This document shows positions 6,981-14,231 of a stretch of 17,823 nucleotides of DNA, one piece after another. Source of the stretch: an uncultured Collinsella sp. (GTDB lineage Bacteria > Actinomycetota > Coriobacteriia > Coriobacteriales > Coriobacteriaceae); contig URKM01000041.1 of the NCBI GenBank assembly GCA_900548365.1, positions 1 through 17,823 on the forward strand, read 5' to 3'. The notes beneath the pieces are model-generated. The model saw nothing but the letters and a program-made list of their open reading frames with translations, did not search any database and was not told the origin of the DNA. Both the position numbers and the translations under genes were made by a program. Numbering within the stretch: position 1 is the stretch's first letter; each line of letters begins with the position of its first letter.

Positions 6981-7940
6981 CTAGATCTGCTCCTCGCCCA
7001 TACCTTCCTCAAGCAGCTGGAACGCCTGGTAGGCGGCACCTAGGACGCCGGCGTCGTTGCCGAGCGTCGCGCGGCGCAGCAGGTACTTCCCACGCACCGC
7101 GGGGAACACGCGATCCTCGAGGCGTTCGGCCAAAGGCCCCATGAGCAAATCGCCGGCATGGGACAGGCCGCCGCCCACGATGACCTCCTGCGGGTCGACC
7201 GCGCACATGATGGAGGCGATGCCGCTCGCCAGGTAATCGACCGTGATATCGCGGGCCTTCACCGCAAGCGGCTCGCCCTTGGCCACGAGGTCGAAGACCT
7301 CCTTGCCCTCGGTGAAGCTCCGCGGGTCACCCGCCTCCTCGTACAGGTCGTTCGCCGTCTTCACGAAGCCGGTCGCCGAGCAGTAGCACTCGAGGCAATT
7401 GGTCTTGCCGCAACCGCACTGGCGCGTATCGTGCGCGACGACGGGCATGTGCCCCACCTCGCCGGCGCACCCATGCTGTCCATTGAGGACGCGGCCGTCC
7501 ACCACGATGCCGCCGCCGACGCCCGTACCGAGCGTCACGAACAGCGCGGTGCCGCCGCGGCACGCCGAGTCGCCGCCCATCCATGCTTCGCCCAAAGCCG
7601 CTGCGTTCGCATCGTTGAGCAGGGTCACCGGCAGGCCGGTCCCCTCACGGAGCAGATGCGCCAACGGCATGCTGGACCAACCCAGGTTGACCGCGCGCTC
7701 CACCATGTCTCCGCAGACGGGACCGGGGACGCCGACGCCTATGGCGCTGACCCTTTCGCCGCGTTCGGCCAACTCGTCGCGCTTCGCGTTGAGCGCCGCA
7801 ACGATATCGCCGGGAATGCCCGCTCCGCTGTCGCTGGTGTTCGTGGAAATCGCCCAGCGCTCCAAAATGGTCCCCGCCTCATCGATGACGGAGAACTTGA
7901 TCGTGGTTCCACCCACATCGACGCCGAATACGCGCTTCAT
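6981..7940 (-). CDS. ROK-family sugar kinase (probable glucokinase)
   Basis: A 319-residue cytosolic ROK kinase that phosphorylates a hexose, probably glucose, with ATP. Motifs seen are the phosphate loop DVGGTTIKF (8-16), the catalytic Asp in LLNDANAAALGE (107-118), TLGTGVGGGIV (136-146), the ROK signature CAGEVGHM (158-165) and the zinc site CGCGKTNCLE (C175, C177, C182, with H164). Near the end IVGGGLSHAGDLL fits the family. The ATG at 7938-7940 is preferred because AAGGGGG lies 9 nt before it; the in-frame ATG at 7949 abuts that ribosome-binding site directly. It stands alone. Glucokinase is the best guess, but N-acetylmannosamine or allose kinases share the same signatures. Confidence 0.9.
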   Translation of the reverse strand: MKRVFGVDVGGTTIKFSVIDEAGTILERWAISTNTSDSGAGIPGDIVAALNAKRDELAERGERVSAIGVGVPGPVCGDMVERAVNLGWSSMPLAHLLREGTGLPVTLLNDANAAALGEAWMGGDSACRGGTALFVTLGTGVGGGIVVDGRVLNGQHGCAGEVGHMPVVAHDTRQCGCGKTNCLECYCSATGFVKTANDLYEEAGDPRSFTEGKEVFDLVAKGEPLAVKARDITVDYLASGIASIMCAVDPQEVIVGGGLSHAGDLLMGPLAERLEDRVFPAVRGKYLLRRATLGNDAGVLGAAYQAFQLLEEGMGEEQI

Positions 7941-7996
7941 GTGCACCATCCCCCTTGCAGTAGCAATTGATTGCCGTGGTCGACCAGCGACGAGAC

Positions 7997-8054
7997 CGCT
8001 GTTCCGGACAAGCGAGGGCTCGCTGTTCCGCTCAAGCGGAGGACCGCCGTTTCG
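7997..8054. repeat. Degenerate 24-bp tandem repeat (2.5 copies)
   Basis: CGCTGTTCCG recurs at 7997 and 8021, and CGCCGTTTCG, a two-mismatch version, at 8045, giving a constant 24-bp period. The rest of each unit (CAAGCG followed by a GAGG-like tail) is also partly shared. The period is a multiple of three but no credible protein runs through it. Confidence 0.5.
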
Positions 8055-8108
8055 ATATACGCCCTATTGTAGCGCCACGCGGTGCTGGCGCAGGCAAAGG
8101 AGGCGCCG

Positions 8109-8171
8109 ATGGGACCGACGAACGCGGCGGCGGGGCAGCTCGGACAGCGGGTGTCGGCGCAGCCGACATGA
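8109..8171 (+). CDS. Possible 20-residue small ORF with a strong ribosome-binding site
   Basis: The ideal Shine-Dalgarno AAAGGAGG (8096-8103) stands 5 nt before an ATG that opens a 20-codon frame (MGPTNAAAG...) ending in TGA. No downstream gene exists on this strand for it to lead. It may be the stump of a deleted gene, a tiny peptide gene, or chance. No similarity was recognised. Confidence 0.25.
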   Translation: MGPTNAAAGQLGQRVSAQPT

Positions 8172-8256
8172 GGCGACCAACATCATCGCACCATACCTAT
8201 AAACGTGTATCGAACTAGGAACCAGACAGCCAATCGAGAAGTATCTCAGGATTCAT

Positions 8257-8688
8257 CTACATAACCCTTCCGAGCTCCTCAAGGGCCGCTTTCACAACTT
8301 GATAGGAATCTCCCGCATCGGACTCCAAAATATCAATTGCCCTATCGAATGATCCCTTACGAAGGCCCTCGGCGTAAGCCGCCTTCATCCTGCCTTCATC
8401 AAAGGATTCAATACACAGGACTCCCTGCTCCCACGGAAGTTTCCTGTCATTCACGTTGGACTGAAGAGAATGCAGGTAGATCCAGTTTGCATAAACCACA
8501 TCAACCATGCCCTCATTGCCCGCGCATGCCCCAGGCAGCGCCCTATCCATCTCGCTGATCTCCCATGTCATCAGCTCCACCTGTGAACGAGCGTAGTCGG
8601 ATCGCTCAACAACCGTGTAAGCCAGCAACAGCAGATACAACAGCAAGATGACGCAAGCTGCTATAGCAATCTTTTTTAAGCTAGTCAT
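8257..8688 (-). CDS. Hypothetical membrane-anchored small protein
   Basis: A 143-residue protein of unknown family. The N-terminus has basic residues (MTSLKK) followed by one strongly hydrophobic segment (about 7-26, IAIAACVILLLYLLLLAYTV), so it is probably a single-pass protein with its C-terminal domain outside the membrane, or an uncleaved signal anchor. The rest is soluble, acidic and mostly helical in appearance, with three cysteines (two around position 56-92). A perfect GGAGG lies 8 nt before the ATG and a promoter candidate is upstream, so it looks expressed. Base composition is distinctly less GC-rich than neighbouring genes and codon use includes TTA, AAA, ATT and AGG, a sign of recent acquisition. 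It has no operon partner and lies downstream of tRNA-Arg, a common integration point. Confidence 0.7.
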   Translation of the reverse strand: MTSLKKIAIAACVILLLYLLLLAYTVVERSDYARSQVELMTWEISEMDRALPGACAGNEGMVDVVYANWIYLHSLQSNVNDRKLPWEQGVLCIESFDEGRMKAAYAEGLRKGSFDRAIDILESDAGDSYQVVKAALEELGRVM

Positions 8689-8740
8689 CTTTTAATCCTC
8701 CGTTTGGCCGCATAGGAGAGCCGTCTATGTTTTTCTGCAT

Positions 8741-8770
8741 ATTGTATGCGTAATATTTGAATGGATGCAA
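8741..8770 (-). promoter_or_regulatory. Candidate promoter of the membrane-anchored protein gene
   Basis: On the minus strand TTGCAT (8765-8770), an 18-bp AT-rich spacer and TACAAT (8741-8746) form a plausible sigma-70 promoter about 50 bp before the ATG at 8688. Confidence 0.45.
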
Positions 8771-9060
8771 TTATTGAGTGCAACCGCAGGCGGGGACATC
8801 GTCGAAAAGGCGGCCTGCCAGCGCTGCAACGTGCGCTTCTGCTGCAACGTCCCGGCCAGGGCACCGAAATCCAGGGGCCGGCCGTCGCGACCATGCTCGA
8901 GGCGCTACATGGACGCAACGCGCACCGGATGGCGGACCTATAGAGCTGTCGGAAGGTGCGCAAGAGCCTTGACAGCGCCCTCTTCGACCTCGTCGCAAGC
9001 AGGGCATCTTCGCAGACCATCTTTCTGCAATATCACTGACCAACAACTGGTATTTGTCAT
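8771..9060 (-). pseudogene. Possible decayed coding remnant interrupted by TAG codons
   Basis: No intact gene was found in this 370-bp stretch. One minus-strand frame from an ATG at 9058-9060 reads like protein (MTNTSC... then RRCPACDEVEEGAVKALAHLPTAL), meets TAG at 8938-8940, again TAG at 8905-8907, and then continues with GRPLDFGALAGTLQQ and RTLQRWQAAF, with GC-rich third positions as in real genes here. The CPAC pair suggests half of a zinc or Fe-S site. No ribosome-binding site precedes the ATG. I read it as a degraded gene of unknown family; chance cannot be excluded. Confidence 0.25.
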
Positions 9061-9070
9061 ATTTATACAA

Positions 9071-9102
9071 AACAGGTCAGAGGATTAAGCCTCTGACCTG
9101 TT
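9071..9102 (-). terminator. Strong intrinsic terminator of tRNA-Arg
   Basis: A perfect 13-bp stem (9071-9083 with 9090-9102, AACAGGTCAGAGG and its complement) closes a 6-nt loop, 8 bp after the encoded CCA end of the tRNA. Read on the minus strand it continues into TTTTG, the expected U-run. It is the clearest terminator in the window together with the one at 17149. Confidence 0.9.
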
Positions 9103-9110
9103 GTTCTCAC

Positions 9111-9186
9111 TGGTGCCCCCGGGCGGATTCGAACCGTCGACACCCGCTTTAGGAGAGCGGTGCTCTATCCCCTGAGCTACGGAGGC
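9111..9186 (-). tRNA. tRNA-Arg (anticodon CCT)
   Basis: The 76-nt minus-strand sequence folds as a standard cloverleaf. The acceptor stem is GCCTCCG with CGGGGGC, followed by discriminator A and an encoded CCA. The D arm contains AGCTCAGGGGATAGAGC, and the anticodon stem CCGCT/AGCGG closes the loop CTCCTAA with anticodon CCT (reads AGG). The T arm contains GGTTCGAATCC. tRNA-Arg genes are frequent integration sites for mobile elements; the AT-richer orphan gene lies on its 3' side. Confidence 0.97.
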
Positions 9187-9219
9187 AGTGGCGGCGACTT
9201 ATGGTCGCGGCATTTGTAT

Positions 9220-9248
9220 ATTCTAACCGTTTTTTACGCGCAGGAACA
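9220..9248 (-). promoter_or_regulatory. Candidate promoter of tRNA-Arg
   Basis: On the minus strand TAGAAT (9220-9225) is a good -10 box about 35 bp before the tRNA. A weak -35 (TGTTCC, 9243-9248) lies 17 bp upstream. The patch around it (TAAAAAACGG) is AT-rich against its GC-rich surroundings. Confidence 0.45.
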
Positions 9249-9318
9249 GGGCGCGCGCCAATCTCCTGAAAGCCCGCCGCGTCCTTGGTGGGCCCACCCG
9301 CGCCGCGTCCGCTTCGGC

Positions 9319-10671
9319 TTACGCGCTCACCAGCTCGAAGCCATGCGCCCCGTCGATGCGGATATCGGTGTCGAAGAACGCCCGCATCGCACGGATGGCC
9401 AGATCGACATCACGCGTACCCGCCGTCTCGTAGGACGAGTGCATCGCCAGCTGCGGGCAGCCCATGTCGACCGCATGCATGCTCGCCTGTATGTTCGACA
9501 GGTTGCCCAACGTGGACCCGCCGGCCATGTCGCTGCGATTCGCGAAGGTCTGGAACGGCACGTCCGCACGGCGGCACAGGGCCATGAAAACCGCGCGGCT
9601 GAATGCGTCGCTGCAATAGTGCTGGTTCGCCGCCTCCTTGATCACCGGTCCGCCGTTGAGCGTGCAGCTGTTCTGCTCGTCGTGCAGGCTCGGGTTGTTG
9701 GGGTGCAGCGCATGGGCGTTATCGCAGCTCACCATAAACGAGCGGGACAGCGCACGGCGATACTCGTCGTCGTCCAGATCCAGCGCCGAGCACAGGCGCA
9801 CCAGCGTGTCGGGCAGGAAGGTGGACAGGGCGCCCTGTTTGGTATTGGAGCCCACCTCCTCGTTGTCGAAGCAGCAGTACACCGTCACGCACGCGCTGTT
9901 CGCCGCCGTGAGGAAACCCTCGAGCGAGGTGTACGCGCACATAAGGTCATCGATGCGCGGCGAGGAGACGAATTCCTCTGCCACGCCCCATACGCGCGCT
10001 TGCTGGCGATTGACGAGAAAGAGGTCGGACGCGAGCACGTGCTCGGCCTCGACGCCCACGGCGTTGGCCACCAGCGATTCGAAGTCGCCCTCACCCGCGA
10101 CCCCAGCGGAGATCAGCGGGCACAGGTCGCTCGCCCGGTTGGGGGCGAAACCGCCGTTGACATCCCTGTTGAGATGGATCGCCACGCTCGGGATGATGGC
10201 GACGTCGCGATCCAGATGCACCAGCCGACTCGCCACCGCGCCGCCTTCCTCGACCAGGGCGCGGCCGGCGATGCCCAGCGGGCGGTCGAACCAGGTGTAG
10301 TCCATCATGCCGCCGTATGCCTCGACGTTGAGCCGACGGTATCCGGCGGGACCGGCGAGCTCGCCGGCGCTTTTGATCTTGAACGAGGGCGAATCGCCAT
10401 GAGATGCAGCGAGTTGGAAATGGAAGCGTTCGCGGGCGGCGAGCGCGCGGGCGCCTACGCGGAAGGCGATGATGCTCGAGCCGTTGCGCGTAACATAATA
10501 CGAGCCGCCGGGTTCGACCTCCCACGCGGCCCCCTCGGGCAGCTCCGTGAAGCCCACCGCCTCCAGGCGCGCGGCGATGGTCGCCGTGGTGTGGAACATA
10601 CTGGGGCAGCCCTCGATGAACCGCAGCATATCCCGAGCAGCCTGCACCTCGTGAGCTTCTATGGCCTCCAT
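9319..10671 (-). CDS. M18 family aminopeptidase (aspartyl aminopeptidase type)
   Basis: A 450-residue cytosolic metallopeptidase of family M18, which removes N-terminal acidic (or other) residues from peptides using two metal ions. Residues seen are the metal-binding His in ASHGDSP (89-95), the catalytic and metal-binding acids in CFDNEEVGS (267-275), the SPRIDDL block (237-243), SCDNAHALHPN (315-325), the segment RSDMAGGSTLG (379-389) and the C-terminal ligand His in MHSSYE (410-415). The length is normal for bacterial members. The ATG at 10671 is supported by GGAGG five bases upstream. It is separated from hypA by a terminator, so it is probably its own unit. Confidence 0.95.
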   Translation of the reverse strand: MEAIEAHEVQAARDMLRFIEGCPSMFHTTATIAARLEAVGFTELPEGAAWEVEPGGSYYVTRNGSSIIAFRVGARALAARERFHFQLAASHGDSPSFKIKSAGELAGPAGYRRLNVEAYGGMMDYTWFDRPLGIAGRALVEEGGAVASRLVHLDRDVAIIPSVAIHLNRDVNGGFAPNRASDLCPLISAGVAGEGDFESLVANAVGVEAEHVLASDLFLVNRQQARVWGVAEEFVSSPRIDDLMCAYTSLEGFLTAANSACVTVYCCFDNEEVGSNTKQGALSTFLPDTLVRLCSALDLDDDEYRRALSRSFMVSCDNAHALHPNNPSLHDEQNSCTLNGGPVIKEAANQHYCSDAFSRAVFMALCRRADVPFQTFANRSDMAGGSTLGNLSNIQASMHAVDMGCPQLAMHSSYETAGTRDVDLAIRAMRAFFDTDIRIDGAHGFELVSA

Positions 10672-10750
10672 GCCGTCCTCCTATCCCGCGCCGCCCGCGG
10701 GCGCGTCGCTCCGCCGCCGGATGCAAGCCCGCACCGCGCGACAGTCTCTT

Positions 10751-10761
10751 TGCACAGTGCA
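10751..10761. promoter_or_regulatory. Palindrome before the M18 gene
   Basis: TGCACAGTGCA is a perfect 5+1+5 palindrome just downstream of a TATAAC hexamer (10764-10769 on the minus strand) and about 80 bp before the aminopeptidase start. It could be an operator at the transcription start; no partner copy was seen elsewhere in the window. Confidence 0.3.
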
Positions 10762-10775
10762 GTTATACAGCAAAA

Positions 10776-10801
10776 GCCGCCCACGCGGGCGCGAGGGCGG
10801 C
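10776..10801 (-). terminator. Terminator of the hypB-oxidoreductase-hypA operon
   Basis: GCCGCCC and GGGCGGC (10795-10801 with 10776-10782) form a 7-bp GC stem around a 12-nt loop, and the minus strand then reads TTTTG. It lies about 40 bp after the hypA stop codon. Confidence 0.7.
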
Positions 10802-10839
10802 TGAAACGGAAGCCCGGCCGGGCCGGGTGAGACGAAATC

Positions 10840-11199
10840 CTAGGCGGGCTCCTCGTCCGGCGTCGCGATCTCCTTGATGAGGGTCTCGTTGCCCTGGAGC
10901 AGGTAGGTCCGGTCGCTCCCGCAGCGCGGGCAGATACGACCGTGCTCGACGGTCCCGTATGCGGCACCGCATGCCTCGCACTGCGTGATGGCGGGAATTT
11001 CCTCCACCACCAGCTCGGCGCCGCGCATGAGGTCCTTCTTGTCGCATGCCCAGCGCCAGCAATCAGCCAGGTAGTCGGGCAGGATTCCGGAGACCTCGCC
11101 CAGCTCCAGCGTCACGCTCGACACACGGTGGATGTTGTTCTCGCGCGCCACGTCCTCGACGCTGCGAATGATATGGAAAACGATGCCGAGCTCGTGCAT
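10840..11199 (-). CDS. hypA: Hydrogenase maturation nickel metallochaperone HypA
   Basis: HypA delivers nickel to [NiFe]-hydrogenase precursors together with HypB. The 119-residue product begins MHE, with His2 as the nickel ligand. It carries the structural zinc site made of two CxxC pairs, C74/C77 (QCEACG) and C90/C93 (ICPRCG). Length and layout are standard. The ATG at 11197-11199 follows the stop of the upstream oxidoreductase gene after a single base (TAG C ATG), so translation is probably coupled, with AAGGGA about 10 nt before the start inside that gene. No hydrogenase structural genes lie in the window; the client enzyme must be elsewhere. Confidence 0.96.
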   Translation of the reverse strand: MHELGIVFHIIRSVEDVARENNIHRVSSVTLELGEVSGILPDYLADCWRWACDKKDLMRGAELVVEEIPAITQCEACGAAYGTVEHGRICPRCGSDRTYLLQGNETLIKEIATPDEEPA

Positions 11200-11200
11200 G

Positions 11201-14017
11201 CTACTTCGTTCCCTTTTTCCCGAAGCGGATCTTGAGCTCGCGCTTGAGCGCGTACTTCGCCAGCGTGGGAAGCTTCTTCTCGTACTTCACCATGCGGCTC
11301 GCGTCCGGGTGCTCGCGATGCAGGTGGATCGCGTCGAAGGCGCACTTGGTGGTGCACAGGCCGCAGCCGATGCACTTGTTCTCGTCCACGATGGAGGCGC
11401 CGCAGCCCAGGCAGCGCGCGGTCTCGGCGCGCACCTGCTCCTCGGTAAAGGTCTCGAGGTACTCGCGGAAGGGCTCGGCCTTCTCGCGGGCGTAGTTGTG
11501 CACGGCGTCGCCGCGGCTGGCGGTGTCGTAGCTGCCGAACTCGACGTCGTCCTTGTTCAGCTCGCGGTAGGCGCGCTGGTTGCGGCCGATGGTGAGGGTC
11601 GCGTCCTGCACGAAGCGGTGCAGGGAGACGGCGGCCTCGTGACCCGCGGCGATGGCATCGATGGCGAACTTGGGACCGGTGTAGACATCGCCGCCCACGA
11701 AGATATCGGGCTGGGCGGTCTGGTAGGTCTTGGGGTCGGCAACGGCGCCCTGGCCGCGACCGAGCTCGACGGCCTCGCCCTCGAGCAGGTCGCCCCACAC
11801 GATGGACTGGCCGATGGAGAAGACGACGCGGTCGGCCGCGACGGTGCGGGTCTCGCTCTCGTCGTACATCGGATCGAAGCGTCCCTCGTCGTTGAAGACG
11901 CGCAGGCAGCGCTTGAAGGTGATCTCCCTCACGCGGCCGTCCTCGCCCGCGTGGACCTCCACGGGGCCCCAGCCACAGGAAATGTGCACGCCGTCCTCGT
12001 TGGCCTCCATGACCTCCTCGGTGCTGGCGGGCATGTCCTCGGAGCTCTCGAGGCAGAACATCTCGACGTGCTCGGAGCCCAGGCGCGCGGCGGTGCGGGC
12101 GACGTCGATGGCGACGTTGCCGCCGCCCACCACGATGGTGCGGCCGGGCATGGCTTCGGCGGTGCCGCCATTCTCCTGCTGCTCGGCGACGCGGCGCAGG
12201 AAGTCCACGGCCACGGAGACGCCCTCGGCATCCTGCCCCGGGATGCCGGGCAGGCGGCCGCCCTGGCAGCCGATGGCCACGTAGAAGGCCTTGAAGCCCT
12301 GCTCGCGCAGCTCGTCGAGGGTCACGTCGCGACCGACCTCGATGCCGTAGCGGAACTCGGCGCCCATCTCGCGGATGATGTCGACCTCGGCCTCGATGAC
12401 GTCCTTCTCCAGCTTGTAGCTGGGGATGCCGTAGGTGAGCATGCCGCCGGGACGGTTGCTCTTCTCGAAGACGACGGGCTTGTAGCCCTTCTCGGCCAGA
12501 TAGAAGGCGCAGGACAGGCCGGCCGGGCCGGCGCCGATGATGGCGACCTTCTCATCGAAGCCGCCGCTGGTGGTGGGCGTCACCACGGGCGGGATGTAGC
12601 GGGTCTCGGCGTCCAGGTCGCGCTGCGCGATGAACTTCTTCACCTCGTCGATGGCGATGGCGGCGTCGATGCGCCCGCGGGTGCAGGCGTCCTCGCAGCG
12701 GCGGTTGCAGATGCGGCCGCAGATGGCGGGCAGCGGGTTCTCGCGCTTGATGAGCGCCAGGGCGTCGGTGTAGCGGCCCTGGGCGGCCAGCTTGAGGTAG
12801 CCCTGGACGGCGATGTGCGCCGGGCACGCCGTCTTGCAGGGCGCGGTGCCGGTGTCGTAGGTCTCGATGCGGTTCTTGTTGCGGTAGTCCGGGCTCCACT
12901 TCTCGGGGCCCCACTTGACCTCGTCCGGCAGCTCCTGCTTGGGGTACTCCGGGACCTTGCCGGTGCTCGCGGCGCAGAGCTTCTGGCCGAGCTTGACGGC
13001 GCCCGCGGGGCAGACCTCGACGCAGCGGCCGCACGCGACGCACTTCTCGGTCTCGGTGCGCGCCACGTAGGCGGAGCGGGAGAGGTTGGGCGTGTTGAAC
13101 AGCTGCGAGGTGCGCAGCGCGTAGCACACGTTCACGTTGCAGTTGCAGATAGCGAAGATCTTGTTCTCGCCGTCGATGTTGGTGATCTGGTGCACGAAGC
13201 CGTTATCCTCGGCGCGCTGCAGGATCTCGTAGACCTCGTCGCGCGTGATGTAGCGGCCGCGATCGGTCTCGACGATGTAGTCGGCCATGTCGCCCACGGC
13301 GATGCACCAGTCGCTGGGGTCGTCGCCGCAGCCCTGGCCCAGGCGCGCGCGACTCATGCGGCAGGAGCAGGGGCTCGCGGCGTACTTGCCCTCGTACTTG
13401 TCAAGCCAGTGCTCGATGTGCTCGACGGAGACGGACTGGTTCTCGGTCTCGATGGCCTTCTCGACGGGGATGACGTGCAGGCCCACGCCGCCGCCTCCCA
13501 GGGGAACCATGGCGGACGCCTTGGCGAGCGCGTTCTTGGAGGACTGCTCGAAGAACTTGGCCATGACCGGGTGCTCGTCGAGCTGGGACTGGCGCATGTT
13601 CATGAACTCCGCGGAGCCGGGCACCAGCATGGGCAGGACCCACTGCTTGGCGCGGGCGGGGTTCTCCCAGTTGTACTCGAGCAGGCCGATGTAGCTCATC
13701 TCGTCGAGGAGCTTCTCCAGCGGCTCGGCATCCATGCCGGTCGCCTTGACCATGGCGTCGAGGGTATAGGGCTTGCGCATCTTCATCTTGAGCAGGACGT
13801 CGGCCATCTCGTCGGTGGCGGCGGCGTCGAACGCCCAGTACTCATAGGACAGCAGCTCGTCGCGCTTGAGCATGCGGTTCGTGCAGTGCTCGCACAGCGC
13901 CACGATCTTGGGGCGCGGGTTTTCGGGCAGCGGCGGGACGAACTCCGCACCGATATCCGGCTCGCAGCAGCTGATGCCGGGGCCGTTGACCACGATCTTG
14001 TCGGTGTCTTGGGACAT
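11201..14017 (-). CDS. Multi-domain Fe-S/FAD/NAD(P) oxidoreductase (GltD-like) with extra N- and C-terminal ferredoxin domains
   Basis: A 938-residue cytosolic flavoprotein. Domains in order: an N-terminal region with CEHC (42-45) and a winged-helix-like stretch (about 70-115); a Cys-rich segment CSC...C...C (217, 219, 230, 238) and CNCNVNVC (291-298); a 4Fe-4S ferredoxin motif CVACGRCVEVCP (326-337); the GltD/DPYD-type Fe-S domain with C394, C398, C433, C437, C441, C445; the FAD fold IIGAGPAG (493-500); the NAD(P) fold VVGGGNVA (629-636); DIFVGGDVYTGP (771-782); then CLGCG (869-873) and a last ferredoxin motif CIGCGLCTTKC (882-892). AAGGAG lies 6 nt before the ATG at 14015-14017; the frame upstream of it lies in repeat DNA and is not coding. 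It sits between hypB and hypA, suggesting electron supply linked to a hydrogenase or its maturation. Substrate and electron partner are unknown. Confidence 0.9.
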   Translation of the reverse strand: MSQDTDKIVVNGPGISCCEPDIGAEFVPPLPENPRPKIVALCEHCTNRMLKRDELLSYEYWAFDAAATDEMADVLLKMKMRKPYTLDAMVKATGMDAEPLEKLLDEMSYIGLLEYNWENPARAKQWVLPMLVPGSAEFMNMRQSQLDEHPVMAKFFEQSSKNALAKASAMVPLGGGGVGLHVIPVEKAIETENQSVSVEHIEHWLDKYEGKYAASPCSCRMSRARLGQGCGDDPSDWCIAVGDMADYIVETDRGRYITRDEVYEILQRAEDNGFVHQITNIDGENKIFAICNCNVNVCYALRTSQLFNTPNLSRSAYVARTETEKCVACGRCVEVCPAGAVKLGQKLCAASTGKVPEYPKQELPDEVKWGPEKWSPDYRNKNRIETYDTGTAPCKTACPAHIAVQGYLKLAAQGRYTDALALIKRENPLPAICGRICNRRCEDACTRGRIDAAIAIDEVKKFIAQRDLDAETRYIPPVVTPTTSGGFDEKVAIIGAGPAGLSCAFYLAEKGYKPVVFEKSNRPGGMLTYGIPSYKLEKDVIEAEVDIIREMGAEFRYGIEVGRDVTLDELREQGFKAFYVAIGCQGGRLPGIPGQDAEGVSVAVDFLRRVAEQQENGGTAEAMPGRTIVVGGGNVAIDVARTAARLGSEHVEMFCLESSEDMPASTEEVMEANEDGVHISCGWGPVEVHAGEDGRVREITFKRCLRVFNDEGRFDPMYDESETRTVAADRVVFSIGQSIVWGDLLEGEAVELGRGQGAVADPKTYQTAQPDIFVGGDVYTGPKFAIDAIAAGHEAAVSLHRFVQDATLTIGRNQRAYRELNKDDVEFGSYDTASRGDAVHNYAREKAEPFREYLETFTEEQVRAETARCLGCGASIVDENKCIGCGLCTTKCAFDAIHLHREHPDASRMVKYEKKLPTLAKYALKRELKIRFGKKGTK

Positions 14018-14074
14018 GTACCTCTCCTTATGGTTCTCGCGTCGCAGGCGTTGACGCGCTATGGGATTACGTCG

Positions 14075-14210
14075 CCTCAAAAAGGGGACAGGCACGAAAT
14101 TTAGGTCGGCAAAAGACCCGCTGCGGCGAGCTGTGGTTCGCAGCGGCGCTGAACAGCCCGCCGACGGGCAATCGGCGCACCTCAATTAAGCGCCTGTCCC
14201 CTTTTTGAGG
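14075..14210. repeat. REP/MITE-like element, copy 1
   Basis: Perfect 19-bp terminal inverted repeats, CCTCAAAAAGGGGACAGGC (14075-14093) and its complement (14192-14210), bound a 136-bp element. The arms continue imperfectly inward (9 of 13 positions). Inside are hairpins CCGCTGCG/CGCAGCGG (14118-14125, 14139-14146) and GCCCG/CGGGC (14156-14160, 14165-14169). No coding sequence. It lies between hypB and the oxidoreductase gene, inside the operon, so it is transcribed as a structured spacer. Two more copies of the end sequence occur at 15871-15999 and 17682-17714. Confidence 0.8.
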
Positions 14211-14231
14211 TGCGTTGCGAGATGGCTCGAA

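Larger units (their letters stand above)
7941..8256. other. Intergenic stretch without a convincing gene
   Basis: About 315 bp separate the ROK gene from the orphan small gene. The stretch holds a degenerate 24-bp tandem repeat, one very short open frame with a strong ribosome-binding site (both listed separately) and a TACAAT hexamer on the minus strand (8066-8071) that could be the -10 box of the ROK gene but lacks a good -35. Nothing else was recognised. Confidence 0.5.

Noticed and set aside
8195..8215. AAACGTGTATCG near the ROK gene as a second LacI operator.
   Set aside because: It differs from TTGAAACGTATCAA by an inserted base and lacks the TTGA/TCAA arms; too weak to call.
9287..9298. 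GGTGGGCCCACC palindrome as terminator of the M18 gene.
   Set aside because: A perfect palindrome without a loop and without a T-run makes a poor hairpin; left uncalled.
9160..10830. Long plus-strand frame opposite the M18 aminopeptidase.
   Set aside because: Antisense shadow. It also runs through the tRNA-Arg gene and lacks any recognisable domain.
11132..14104. A very long open frame (990 codons) on the plus strand opposite the oxidoreductase gene.
   Set aside because: It is the antisense shadow of a GC-rich gene: Leu/Ala/Gly/His/Asp-rich without motifs, while the minus strand has clear Fe-S, FAD and NAD(P) motifs and a perfect ribosome-binding site.
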